From: Rhodothermales bacterium
Lineage (GTDB): Bacteria > Bacteroidota > Rhodothermia > Rhodothermales > JAHQVL01
Assembly: GCA_034439735.1 (NCBI GenBank)
Contig: JAWXAX010000187.1
Span: forward strand, 1 to 46,875
Direction: 5' to 3'
Length of the DNA: 46,875 nucleotides
Of this stretch, positions 9,538-18,277 are shown one piece after another. Position 1 is the first letter of the stretch; each line of letters begins with the position of its first letter. The notes under the pieces are model-generated. The model ran no database searches. It was not told the DNA's origin and saw only the letters and a program-made list of their open reading frames with translations. The translations under genes were made by a program, and so were the position numbers.

Positions 9538-10980
9538 TCAGGCGAGGAGCCCGGGGACAACTTTCCCGTGGACGTCGGTGAGGCGGAAGCGCCGGCCGCG
9601 GTAACGGAAGTTGAGGCGTTCGTGATCGACGCCGAGCAGGTGCATGAGCGTGGCCTGGAAATCATGCACGTGCACGGGGTCCTCGACGACGTTGTAGCCG
9701 AACTCGTCGGTCTGCCCGTACGTGATGCCGGGCTTCACACCTCCACCGGCCATCCAGACCGTGAAGGCGCTCGGGTGGTGGTCCCGGCCAAAATTATCGT
9801 CGCTGAGCCGGCCCTGGGAGTAGTTCGTCCGCCCGAACTCGCCGCCCCAGATCACGAGTGTGTCGTCGAGCATCCCGCGCTGCTTGAGGTCTCTCACCAG
9901 CCCCGCGGAGGCCTGGTCCACGCTCTTCGCCATCCGCGCGATGTCCTGCGGCAAGTTGCCGTGCTGGTCCCAGTCCTGATGATACAGCTGCACGAACGAG
10001 ACCCCCCGCTCGGCAAGCCGGCGGGCCAGCAGACAATTGGCCGCGAATGTCCCCGGCGTGCGGGCATCCTCGCCGTAGAGGTCAAAAATATGGTCTGGCT
10101 CCTCGCGCAGGTCCGTCACATCGGGCACGGACGTCTGCATCCGGTAGGCCATCTCGTACTGGGCGATCTTCGACTCGATCTCGGGGTCCGCGACGGCGTC
10201 GAACTGGAGGGCGCCGAGTTCCTTAATGGCGTCGAGTTGGCGTTTGCGATCTTTATCGGCGATGCCGGGGGGATTGTTCAGGTAGAGCACGGGATCCTTG
10301 CTCGCCCGAAACTCGATGCCCTGGTGCTCAGACGGCAGGAAGCCGCTGCCCCAGACATGGGAATACAGCGGCTGTCCACCCGGCCGGCCCTCGGAGAGGA
10401 GCACACAGAACGCCGGCAGGTTTTCGTTTTCGCTCCCCAATCCATAACTAAGCCACGCCCCGATCGACGGCCGGCCGCGGTGCTGCGAGCCGGTCTGGAT
10501 GAAGGTCACCGCCGGGTCGTGGTTGATGGCGTCGGTGTACATCGACTTCACGAAACACACCTCATCCGATATCCCGCCGATGTGGGGAAGCAATTCGCTC
10601 ACCCACGCCCCGCTATCGCCGTGTTGCGCATAACCGAAGTGCGGCCGGACGAGCGGAAACGAGCGCTGGCCGGCGGTCATGCCGGTCAATCGTTGCCCTT
10701 TCCGGATGGAGTCGGGGAGCTCCTCGCCATGACGCTTGATGAGCGTCTCTTTGTAGTCGTACAACTCCAGTTGCGATGGGCCGCCGCTCTGGAAGAGGTA
10801 GATGACGCGTTTCGCCTTCGGCGTAAAGTGCGGCCGGCCGAGCACGCCGCCACCCGGGTCGGCTAACGCGTTCATCGGATCGATCAACGAAGCCAGCGCC
10901 GCGGCGCCCAGCCCGAGCGTCGTCCGGGCCAGAAAATCGCGACGCGAGTAGTTTTTTGAAAACTGATTACAGTGATGCAT
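9538..10980 (-). CDS. DUF1501 family protein, Tat-exported
   Basis: A 480-residue protein of the DUF1501 family, which has an alkaline-phosphatase/sulfatase-like fold; its substrate is not established. The N-terminus carries a twin-arginine signal (SRRDFLARTTLGLGAAALASL, Arg 13 and 14), so it is exported folded. Family segments are visible: YLFQSGGPSQLELYDYK, RPSIGAWLSYGLG and VIWGGEFGRT, and the C-terminal HHPSAFTVWMAGGGVKPG stretch. The ATG at 10980 follows the DUF1553 stop by 5 bp; a GTG three codons earlier would overlap it. The pair is the classic DUF1553-DUF1501 arrangement of Planctomycetota and Verrucomicrobiota, here in a Bacteroidota-like genome. Confidence 0.93.
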   Translation of the reverse strand: MHHCNQFSKNYSRRDFLARTTLGLGAAALASLIDPMNALADPGGGVLGRPHFTPKAKRVIYLFQSGGPSQLELYDYKETLIKRHGEELPDSIRKGQRLTGMTAGQRSFPLVRPHFGYAQHGDSGAWVSELLPHIGGISDEVCFVKSMYTDAINHDPAVTFIQTGSQHRGRPSIGAWLSYGLGSENENLPAFCVLLSEGRPGGQPLYSHVWGSGFLPSEHQGIEFRASKDPVLYLNNPPGIADKDRKRQLDAIKELGALQFDAVADPEIESKIAQYEMAYRMQTSVPDVTDLREEPDHIFDLYGEDARTPGTFAANCLLARRLAERGVSFVQLYHQDWDQHGNLPQDIARMAKSVDQASAGLVRDLKQRGMLDDTLVIWGGEFGRTNYSQGRLSDDNFGRDHHPSAFTVWMAGGGVKPGITYGQTDEFGYNVVEDPVHVHDFQATLMHLLGVDHERLNFRYRGRRFRLTDVHGKVVPGLLA

Positions 10981-10985
10981 AGAGG

Positions 10986-13900
10986 TCACCGCTTCATAAA
11001 GGCTTCGTCGTGGTTCATCATCGTGTTGGCCACGACCGCTAGGGCCGCCGTTTCTGCGGGGTTGAGACCTGGGTCGCGCGGCGCATCGCCAACAGCCAGA
11101 AGCTCGAGCGCCGCGGCCGGCTCACGGGAAAATCGGGCCTTTTCGTCGTCGAACAGGCGGGTGAGGACGTTGATTTCGGGATCGGATGGCCGTCGGCCGG
11201 TCAGCAGTCGGAAGCCGTATTCAATCCGCTCCGGCAGCTCCTGGCCGGCCTCACGGATCATCCGCTCGGCCAGAATCCGACTGGCCTCGACGAACTGCGG
11301 GTCGTTCATCAGGATCAGGGCCTGGAGCGGGGTATTCGTCCGGTGCCGCACAATCGTGCACGTGCTACGGTCCGTCGCATCAAAAGCGATCATCGCCGGA
11401 TGCGGAGAGGTCCTCCGGTTAAACGTGTACAGGCTGCGGCGGTAGAGGCCGTCTCCCGTGTCCGCTACATAATGCAAGAGGAACTGGGAGAAGGTATTTT
11501 TCTCGAACCAGAGGTCGTCCGGCATGTACGGCTTCGCGCTCGGGCCACCGACGGCATCGACCAGCAAGCCGCTGGCCGCCAGCGCGTTGTCGCGGATCAT
11601 CTCGGCCGGCAATCGATAACTCGCCCCACGCGCGAGCAGGATGTTTTCGGGGTCCACCTCCGCCAGCTCAGGCCGAGGCCGAGAGTCCTGGCGATAGGTG
11701 GCCGAGGTGACGATGAGGCGCTGCAACCCCTTCACATCCCACCCCGAATCGACGAACCTGCGCGCCAGCCAGTCGAGCAAATCCGGGTGCGACGGCAGCA
11801 ATCCCTGATACCCAAAGTCCTCGGGCGTGGCGACGAGGCCGCGGCCAAAGTACATCTGCCAGAACCGGTTGACGGCAACCCGGGCGGTGAGCGGGTGATC
11901 CGGGTCGAATAGCCACTGCGCCAGGCCGAGGCGGTTGCGAGGCAGGTCTTCGTCGAAGGCGAGGACGGTCGCCGGCGTACCAGGTCCCACAGCCTCGCCG
12001 GGCTGGTTGTAGAGCCCCCGGTTCAGGATATGGGTAACACGCGGCTCGGGCATATCCTCCATCACCATGACCTCCATCACGGGCTCTACGAGCGCGTGTT
12101 CGTGCAATCGCAGCACCTGAAGCGCCGTCATGAGTGAGCGAAAGGCGACATCGTCTTCCTGGAGATAGTGAGCGATCCTTTCGGCCCGGCGCTGGGCGTC
12201 GGTGAGCACGGATTGGCCGTAGAGCTGCTCCAGTTCGAGCCCGCTCAGCGCCCGGTCGTAGAACCGGATGTCGTCCATGCGCCCGGTAAAAATGCCGTCA
12301 TTGCCCGTGAAAGCGCGGTAGCTCTTCCCGACGCGTATCGGGCGCGGCTGAGGTTCGTACATGCCATCCACGGGCTGCATGCTCTTGTAGAGGCGATCGA
12401 ACAGCGTTTCAGAGGGCTGCGGGGCGCCGTTCACGACGAAGCGGACTCCGTCGGCGCGACTCGATCCATCGTACACCAGCGCGACCTGGCTCCAGGCGTT
12501 CGGCGCGATGCCGACCGTGGTACGGACGTGGATATAGTTGTGCGGCAACGCGTTGATGAGGCGCACGTTGACCCGGTACAGGCTGTCGAGATAGACCTCG
12601 TACCCGCGCCAGTAGGAGTTTTTCTGGCCGGCGTTACCAAACAGCTCGGCGTACTCCTCTTTTTTCTCCGGGTAGGTCCAGATGCTGGCCGTGAACGCCT
12701 GATGCCGGTCGTACCCTCCAGCGCCCGGAAGCTCGAAATAGTCGAAATCATAATCCAGCGTAGCCGCGGCTCCTCGGGGTCCTTCCCCGATGGCAATTTC
12801 GCCAGATACCCGACCCGCGCGCGCCGGAGCAGCCAGGTTGGGCGTCGTCCCATCGGTGATGCGATCGAGGGGATAGTGGTCGACAAGGCCGGCTGGTTCG
12901 CTGCCCGCCGTGGCGTTCTCCCAGAGGCCCGGCTCCCGCTCGACGGCCCGGCGGCGCTCGGCGAGGCGGCCTTCCAGCGCCGTAATGCTGTCTCGGACGG
13001 CCGCTAGAGCCACTTCCACGCTGTCCGTAAACAGGGCCAGCATCGGGCCGGCGTTACCGTCGTCGCCCGTCATCCCGACTTCCTTGACGTTATTAAAAAA
13101 GGCCGAGAGCTGGTAATACTCCTTCTGCGTGACGGGGTCGAACTTGTGATCGTGGCAGCGGGCGCATTCCATCGTCAACCCGAGGAAGGCCTGGGCGAAG
13201 GTGTTGGTCCTGTCGGCGACATATTCGAGCCGGTACTCCTCGTCGACGATGCCGCCTTCGGCCGTCATCTGGTGGTTGCGATTAAAGGCGGTGGCGAGCA
13301 CCTGATCGGTGGAGGCGTCCGGGTACAAGTCGCCTGCGAGTTGCCAGGAGACGAACTGGTCATACGGCATATTGTCGCGGAACGCCTCGATCACCCAGTC
13401 GCGCCACGGCCACATGAGGCGGTAGCCGTCGGCGTGGTAGCCGTGGGAGTCGGCGTAGCGGGCGAGGTCCATCCACTCCACGGCCATACGCTCGGCGTAG
13501 GCGGGCGTGGCGAGCAGGCGGTCCACCACGCGTTCGTAGGCATCCGGCGCCGTGTCGGCGAGGAAGGCGTCGATCTCCGCGACGGTGGGCGGAAGGCCGG
13601 TGTGGTCCATCGTGACGCGGCGGAGGAGGCGCTCGCGATCGGCCTCGGGGGCCGGCGCGATACCCTCGCGCTCCAGGCGTGCAAGCACAAAGGGGTCGAT
13701 GGGCGAACGGGGCCAGCCGGCGTCACGAAGTGCGGGCTCCTCGGGCGCTTCGGGAGGCGTAAACGCCCAGTGCGGCTCCCACGCCGCCCCCTGCTGGATC
13801 CATCGTCTAAGAAGGGCGACTTCGTAATCGGACAGCGCCAGGTTCGACTCCGGCGGCGGCATCTGAAGTTCGGGGTCCTCGGAGGCGATACGGGTCGCCA

Positions 13901-14192
13901 TCTCGCTGCGGCGCAGGCTCCCGCGCCGGACGGCATAGTGGCCCGGATTTTCGGCGAGTTCGGCAAAGGCCGCGTCCTCGACATCCAGCCGGAGGCCGGC
14001 CTCCCGCGTGTTTTCGTCGGGCCCGTGACAGGCGAAGCACCGGTCCGACAGGAGCGGTCGGACGTGGTAGTTGAAGTCCACCGTCTCCGGAAGCCGGACG
14101 AGGATATCCGGGTCCTCCGTTACCGGCGGCTGGCAGCCCAGGAGCATGACCAGCGTCACACAGGTCGCGATATGAAGACAATATTGACACAT
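10986..14192 (-). CDS. DUF1549/DUF1553 di-haem lipoprotein with LamG-like insert
   Basis: A 1068-residue exported protein. It has a lipoprotein signal (VTLVMLLGC, Cys 20) and a PSCyt1-type cytochrome domain with haem motif CFACH at 52-56. A PSCyt2/DUF1549 domain follows at about 160-375, with a second motif CARCH at 343-347 followed by DHKFDP. A concanavalin/LamG-like module sits at about 436-660 (FTASIWTYPEKKEEYAELF, VALVYDGSS, MDDIRFYDRALS), then PSD1/DUF1553 to the C-terminus (NRFWQMYFGRGLVATPEDFG). The family's function is unknown; genome surveys associate it with complex polysaccharide use. The carbohydrate-binding-type insert agrees with that but does not prove it. It is flanked in one operon by the YfiT/DinB gene (6 bp upstream) and DUF1501 (5 bp downstream). 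Confidence 0.93.
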   Translation of the reverse strand: MCQYCLHIATCVTLVMLLGCQPPVTEDPDILVRLPETVDFNYHVRPLLSDRCFACHGPDENTREAGLRLDVEDAAFAELAENPGHYAVRRGSLRRSEMATRIASEDPELQMPPPESNLALSDYEVALLRRWIQQGAAWEPHWAFTPPEAPEEPALRDAGWPRSPIDPFVLARLEREGIAPAPEADRERLLRRVTMDHTGLPPTVAEIDAFLADTAPDAYERVVDRLLATPAYAERMAVEWMDLARYADSHGYHADGYRLMWPWRDWVIEAFRDNMPYDQFVSWQLAGDLYPDASTDQVLATAFNRNHQMTAEGGIVDEEYRLEYVADRTNTFAQAFLGLTMECARCHDHKFDPVTQKEYYQLSAFFNNVKEVGMTGDDGNAGPMLALFTDSVEVALAAVRDSITALEGRLAERRRAVEREPGLWENATAGSEPAGLVDHYPLDRITDGTTPNLAAPARAGRVSGEIAIGEGPRGAAATLDYDFDYFELPGAGGYDRHQAFTASIWTYPEKKEEYAELFGNAGQKNSYWRGYEVYLDSLYRVNVRLINALPHNYIHVRTTVGIAPNAWSQVALVYDGSSRADGVRFVVNGAPQPSETLFDRLYKSMQPVDGMYEPQPRPIRVGKSYRAFTGNDGIFTGRMDDIRFYDRALSGLELEQLYGQSVLTDAQRRAERIAHYLQEDDVAFRSLMTALQVLRLHEHALVEPVMEVMVMEDMPEPRVTHILNRGLYNQPGEAVGPGTPATVLAFDEDLPRNRLGLAQWLFDPDHPLTARVAVNRFWQMYFGRGLVATPEDFGYQGLLPSHPDLLDWLARRFVDSGWDVKGLQRLIVTSATYRQDSRPRPELAEVDPENILLARGASYRLPAEMIRDNALAASGLLVDAVGGPSAKPYMPDDLWFEKNTFSQFLLHYVADTGDGLYRRSLYTFNRRTSPHPAMIAFDATDRSTCTIVRHRTNTPLQALILMNDPQFVEASRILAERMIREAGQELPERIEYGFRLLTGRRPSDPEINVLTRLFDDEKARFSREPAAALELLAVGDAPRDPGLNPAETAALAVVANTMMNHDEAFMKR

Positions 14193-14198
14193 AAAAGC

Positions 14199-14723
14199 CT
14201 ACCACCCTTCGCGTTCGATTGTGCCGAGGATGTGCGCCAGGTGGTGCCGGCCGTGCCATGCGTACATACCCACGGTCCAGTCCAGACGCTTGATTCCGGA
14301 AACAGGATGCACGTACGTGCGCGCGAGATCCGCCGGCGACAACGACCGCAGGAGGATTGCCCACCGTTCGTGCAGCAACTGCAAGAAATCGAGTCCGTGC
14401 GCTGGCGGGAACGCTCTGTAATCCGCCTGCTCCGCCCAGCCCTTTTCATCGTAAGGCCGGATCGTCGGGTTCTCTTCCGTCAACGCCAGTTTAAAGCGTA
14501 CGATGCTGTTCATGTGACTGTCACCCAGATGATGGATCACCTGGCGGAGCGTCCATCCCTCGGGCCGGTAGCGCGTATCCAGCTGGTCATCACGGAGCCC
14601 CGTAACGACGGCGCGGAGATCGCCCGGAAGGGCATCGATCTGATCGATCCAGGCGGCGACTTCTTCCAGATTCGCGACCGGGTCGTGTAGGAATTTGCCG
14701 ATGGGGTAACGAAGGTCACTCAT
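14199..14723 (-). CDS. YfiT/BstA-type DinB-like putative metal-dependent hydrolase or thiol transferase
   Basis: A 174-residue four-helix DinB-superfamily protein most like YfiT, some members of which transfer bacillithiol. Features are the N-terminal DLRYPIGKF, HHLGDSHMNSIVRFKLALTE carrying one metal-ligand histidine set, KGWAEQADY, and WHGRHHLAHI near the C-terminus carrying the remaining histidines. The start MSDLRYPIG is chosen because it matches the family; the frame upstream runs into the terminator. It is the first gene of the unit with DUF1553 (6 bp gap) and DUF1501. Whether it serves those genes is unknown. Confidence 0.88.
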   Translation of the reverse strand: MSDLRYPIGKFLHDPVANLEEVAAWIDQIDALPGDLRAVVTGLRDDQLDTRYRPEGWTLRQVIHHLGDSHMNSIVRFKLALTEENPTIRPYDEKGWAEQADYRAFPPAHGLDFLQLLHERWAILLRSLSPADLARTYVHPVSGIKRLDWTVGMYAWHGRHHLAHILGTIEREGW

Positions 14724-14832
14724 GGAGTTGGGGCGGGATGGGAAGTTCACGTGTGCCAGGCAGGATACTACTCCAGCGCGTGAGAGACAAGGCCGGACTG
14801 TGTCGCCGGCGTAATGGAAAGGGGTGCCATGC

Positions 14833-14869
14833 AAAAAGCCCTACTTTCGTCTGGAAAGCAGGGCTTTTT
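14833..14869. terminator. Intrinsic terminator, A-run/T-run on both strands
   Basis: A 16-bp stem with one mismatch (14833-14848 with 14854-14869) ends in five A on one side and five T on the other, so it can act in both directions. It should end the SnoaL-like gene transcript (minus) and insulate the DinB-DUF1553-DUF1501 unit. Confidence 0.88.
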
Positions 14870-14930
14870 GACCGTACGGAAACGACTTGACCCAATGTTG
14901 TCCCCAGGCTTCGCAGGGACAACGTCGAGC

Positions 14931-15314
14931 TTATTTTGAAGCCGGATAATACCAGACCCGCAAGATGCGCCCATGCCGCACTTCAAAGACGCCCAGCGCG
15001 ACCTGCGACTGGTCGTCTCCCCAGAAAGCGCGTTCGCGTACGGATACAAACGTGCCGGACACGACCGCCGATTCGATCTCAGACCGCGCCGCCGGGATCG
15101 CCACGAAATAGGCTTCCATCGCTCCGCGGAACGCCTCGCGTCCCCGAGCCTCGACGTCCATCCGATCCCCTTGTACGCTGAACCACTGGATGTCGTCGTC
15201 GATGTGTGCGAGCATACCTTCCACGTCATGCGCGTTGAAGGCGGCCGTCATGCGATAAAATACCGAAAGTGGATCGGCCAGCGCCTGTAAGGGCGGGGCT
15301 TCGAGCATGTCCAT
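14931..15314 (-). CDS. SnoaL/NTF2-like domain protein
   Basis: A 127-residue single-domain protein with the NTF2-like pattern: an N-terminal helix (DPLSVFYRMTAAFNAHDVEGM), the HIDDDIQWFSVQ strand, the REAFRGAMEAYFVAIP helix and C-terminal strands (QVALGVFEVRHGRILRVWYYP). Members range from ketosteroid-isomerase-like enzymes to ligand-binding proteins; no specific activity can be assigned. A strong terminator follows 60 bp downstream. The 204-bp gap upstream (15315-15518) contains nothing I can identify beyond a possible promoter. Confidence 0.8.
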   Translation of the reverse strand: MDMLEAPPLQALADPLSVFYRMTAAFNAHDVEGMLAHIDDDIQWFSVQGDRMDVEARGREAFRGAMEAYFVAIPAARSEIESAVVSGTFVSVRERAFWGDDQSQVALGVFEVRHGRILRVWYYPASK

Positions 15315-15518
15315 GGGGCTGGACCCTGACAGATTGAACGAACCTGGGCAGCGCGGCCTTACGGCGGCGACGAGAGAGACACCCCGGGTTTCGACCAGGG
15401 CGGTGGGTTCTTAACCGAGTGAATCAGCGGCGTGGGTGTGGGCCGGAGCTGAAACGCGAGGAGCCGATTGCCCGGTAAAAACGGTCGCCGAGTGTGATGG
15501 TTCTCGCAGCGCGCGGCA

Positions 15519-16259
15519 TTACACGGTGGTGGTGCCGAGCAACTCCGCCAGTTCGCCGAGGACGGCTGGCTCAACGGCCTCGCCGTTGTAATGGCGAATC
15601 AGTCCTTCAACCTGTACCCGGAAGGGTCCCTGATAGGCGCTCAGATCCATGATCCGATGGAGCCCGACGAGCACAGTATAAAACAGCTCGGTCCAGTGAG
15701 CGAGAGAACCATCCTCCAGGGCCAGCACATAGCGGTCCGGCCGGCCATACCGATCGCGCACCAGCGAGTGCGTCACGTCCGCCCACACGCTGTAGCCATC
15801 GCGCGTATGGTAACGAACCTCCGCGCGACAGTACGGCATCTTGCCGCTGGTCAGTTCCCGATAGATTTGCGTGATGCGGCGCTCTGTCTCTCGGCGTGTA
15901 TCCGGATGGAGCGTCACCCCCCAGTCCGCCTCCATCTCTTCCCTCGAATACCCCAGGTACGCCTCCAGGGCCGGATCCGCCCGAAGCCACTGGTGGGTTT
16001 GTGCGCAAATAATGACAAGCATCGGGCCGCGCGCCGGCGTTTCGGCGGCAGAACGCCGGTACGCGCTATACTCGGTACAATTCCGAAAAAAAGCCGCCTC
16101 GGCCAGCAGCAGGTCGCCTATGTAGCGAAACGAAAACGGATTGGACGTACAGGCGCGTTTCACATCGGCGAAGGCACGGCCCGCTACCAGAAGAAAATAC
16201 TTGTTGATGGTGCGTCGCGCCTTGTCGGAGGCGTCGGACCGGGTAGGGATGATGCTCAT
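15519..16259 (-). CDS. PAS-domain protein
   Basis: A 246-residue protein. Residues 1-75 are an unassigned segment; residues about 77-190 form a PAS fold with PAC-like end (ALEAYLGYSREEMEADWGVTLHPD, then YHTRDGYSVWADVTHSLVRD and YVLALEDGS). The last 50 residues are unassigned. There is no kinase, GGDEF or helix-turn-helix output domain, so it is a stand-alone sensor module or protein-interaction unit. It is alone between the SnoaL and PLD genes, with 198 bp upstream (16260-16457) in which nothing clear was found. Confidence 0.82.
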   Translation of the reverse strand: MSIIPTRSDASDKARRTINKYFLLVAGRAFADVKRACTSNPFSFRYIGDLLLAEAAFFRNCTEYSAYRRSAAETPARGPMLVIICAQTHQWLRADPALEAYLGYSREEMEADWGVTLHPDTRRETERRITQIYRELTSGKMPYCRAEVRYHTRDGYSVWADVTHSLVRDRYGRPDRYVLALEDGSLAHWTELFYTVLVGLHRIMDLSAYQGPFRVQVEGLIRHYNGEAVEPAVLGELAELLGTTTV

Positions 16260-16457
16260 GCGCCGGTTTGAGCCGGACCGTGTGTGCCATCGTGAGGGGC
16301 AGACGAACGGCCGTCAGACTGATTTGAGGGGAACAGTTCGGTGCCGTAATCAAATCAATTTCCACCCAGGTGTGTGTCACAAATCCTTGACGATTTTGCG
16401 CCGCTCTATGACGATTGTGTGACCGAACGTGCGGTGGCCGGCCCACTCATGTGTGTA

Positions 16458-17531
16458 TCAGACGACCCGTTCGCCGAAAGTCGCCACCATCCGATCGATC
16501 TCATCGAGCGCGTACCGCGCCAGTTCGCGCTGTTTACGGACGCCCTCGGGATCGGTGCACTCCAGATCGCCCAGAATGATCAGATTCTCGTCGTTCAGCT
16601 TGTTGGCGTCGCCTGTATAATTAAAGCTGCCCGCGATGACGATCGACTCGTCAATCACCATCAACTTGTGATGTAGCTTCGACGGCATCGGTCCTGGCCG
16701 GCCCGGCGTGGGGATGAGATGCAACTCGACGCCGGCGGCGTGAAGCAGATCCTTGGACGACCACGACTGATTCGCCTGCGACCGGTGCAGGGCCCCGCGT
16801 ATCACAACCCCGGGCCGCTCCTTGACCAGCGCCAGTTGATCGTCGATGCCCGAGGACTGCGCGAACGTGAAGATGGCAAAATCGATGCGCGACCGCGCCT
16901 TGGCAATCTGCTTCATCATCTCCATCTCGGGTGCATGCTCGGGCGCGAAGAGCACCTTTACCCGCACGCCGGCGAGGAGTTTGACGAGCGGTTTAGGCCC
17001 ATGTATGTCGCTCTGCGCCCCGAAGCGGCCTTGCTGGATTTCCGAGAACTCGAGGTCGTACGCCTTTGCCACATCCCGGTCGTGCACGATGACGAGGTGA
17101 TTCAGATTCTTCGATGTATCGGTGGTGGTGAAATTCGCCGATCCCGTCAGGACGGATTGCTTATCTCGCACCATAAATTTCTGGTGGAAGATGTGCGGAT
17201 TAAAGTCCGAGTTCACCCTGATTGCCGCGCGCAGAATCGCGTTGTGCAGTGTGCGATTGATCTCTCGCGCACCCCCGGCCTCGAAGGGGTTCGCGGCCAC
17301 CGAACCGGACACCAGGTAATCGGCCTCGAGGACCAGCTTGACCAGCACCCTGCGCTTGCGGGCGCGGATGATGGCCTCGGCGATGGCCGGCGAATCTAGC
17401 TCCTGGACTGCGACAAACAGGCTCTTTTTAGCGCCATCGATGAAGCCCACGATGGCCTGCTCCAGGTCGTCCGCTCCCCCGAGTTCGAGTGGGCCCATGT
17501 AGAGTTCGATGGCGTCGGCGATGGCGGGCAA
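16458..17531 (-). CDS. Phospholipase D-like protein with two HKD motifs
   Basis: A 357-residue member of the PLD superfamily. Both catalytic motifs are intact: H116-K118-D123 (HQKFMVRD) and H287-K289-D294 (HHKLMVID), each followed by a GS-N segment (GSANFT, GSFNYT). Two motifs make one composite active site. No signal peptide is seen, so it is probably cytoplasmic. The superfamily includes phospholipases, nucleases and phosphatidyl synthases, and the substrate here cannot be told. The start is a TTG at 17531; the next ATG is 11 codons later and would remove the IELYMGP strand. It lies 14 bp after a DinB gene, likely co-transcribed. Confidence 0.88.
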   Translation of the reverse strand: MPAIADAIELYMGPLELGGADDLEQAIVGFIDGAKKSLFVAVQELDSPAIAEAIIRARKRRVLVKLVLEADYLVSGSVAANPFEAGGAREINRTLHNAILRAAIRVNSDFNPHIFHQKFMVRDKQSVLTGSANFTTTDTSKNLNHLVIVHDRDVAKAYDLEFSEIQQGRFGAQSDIHGPKPLVKLLAGVRVKVLFAPEHAPEMEMMKQIAKARSRIDFAIFTFAQSSGIDDQLALVKERPGVVIRGALHRSQANQSWSSKDLLHAAGVELHLIPTPGRPGPMPSKLHHKLMVIDESIVIAGSFNYTGDANKLNDENLIILGDLECTDPEGVRKQRELARYALDEIDRMVATFGERVV

Positions 17532-17545
17532 GGCATGTACCTGGG

Positions 17546-18106
17546 TTAGAAGGTGAGTCCGAGGCGATCCCGGAAGAGGATCATGTGGTGTACCTCGTGG
17601 CCGGCAATGGCATAAATCAATGCCGCCGGCGTCACCGGGTGGTTACTGGCCGTGCCCCGCCGCGCAAGCGCTTCGTCGCTCAGCGAAGCCACGAGCGCAC
17701 GGGTAGCCCCTCGGACGGCCTCGAACTCATCGGCCAGCGAGACCAGGGTTCGCGTTTCGAAGCCGGCGTTGCGGACGTACAGGTCCTGATCGAAACTCGG
17801 CAACGGCCCCGTCTCCCCGCGCGCAATACACATTGCCCGGTATGAAAAAACCCTCTCCGTATCACTCAGATGACCCAGGATCTCCCGGATCGACCACTTT
17901 CCCTCTCCATAACGGATATCTCCTTGCAATTCAGTAAGCCCGCGAGCCAGGTGGCAGGCCGCGGGGTTTTTTGCCAGCAGGATTGACGACCACTCGGCCT
18001 CCCGGGCACGGGCGATATAGGCGGCGAGAAAGGGCGAGTAGTCGCCGGGTGCCGGCGGCGCGATGTGATCGAGCAGCGCATGCGGAGTAGCTGGATGTTG
18101 ACTCAT
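17546..18106 (-). CDS. DinB family protein
   Basis: A 186-residue DinB-superfamily protein, usually a metal-binding four-helix bundle. Visible features are GKWSIREILGHLSDTERVFSYR, carrying the first histidine, and IAGHEVHHMILFRDRLG near the C-terminus, carrying the other ligands. It differs from the YfiT-like protein at 14199-14723 in sequence and length. The ATG at 18106 fits. It is divergent from the spondin gene and followed by the PLD gene with a 14-bp gap. Function in the cell is unknown; members have been tied to thiol transfer and damage response. Confidence 0.87.
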   Translation of the reverse strand: MSQHPATPHALLDHIAPPAPGDYSPFLAAYIARAREAEWSSILLAKNPAACHLARGLTELQGDIRYGEGKWSIREILGHLSDTERVFSYRAMCIARGETGPLPSFDQDLYVRNAGFETRTLVSLADEFEAVRGATRALVASLSDEALARRGTASNHPVTPAALIYAIAGHEVHHMILFRDRLGLTF

Positions 18107-18199
18107 AATCGTCTGGCTATCGATGGAAAAGCGGTGGAAGATACGCGATGTCCGGCTGAAGTAAGCAATACGTTAGCGGGGCGTTAGACTTCCGTGATA

Positions 18200-18226
18200 C
18201 ACCCCCCGGGGGGTGGATGGTATACT
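18200..18226 (+). promoter_or_regulatory. 16-bp perfect palindrome and -10-like box before the spondin gene
   Basis: CACCCCCCGGGGGGTG (18200-18215) is a perfect palindrome. It lies 5 bp before TATACT (18221-18226), a consensus-like -10 element 52 bp upstream of the spondin ATG. The palindrome would occupy the spacer and -35 region, so a protein bound there would block or remodel the promoter. Confidence 0.5.
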
Positions 18227-18277
18227 GTGAAGCACAAGTTTTACCCCCTTCACACACAACCATAACGATAACGCGAC

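Noticed and set aside
9355-10866. 503-codon plus-strand frame over the riboswitch and DUF1501
   Set aside because: Antisense shadow; the minus strand has a complete Tat-exported DUF1501 protein.
13146-14690. 514-codon plus-strand frame
   Set aside because: Antisense to DUF1553 and DinB genes with motif-bearing products; composition is that of a shadow.
15368-15402. Degenerate member of the GAGAC palindrome family
   Set aside because: It shares GAGACACCCC, but no matching GTCTC arm follows, so the resemblance is not enough.
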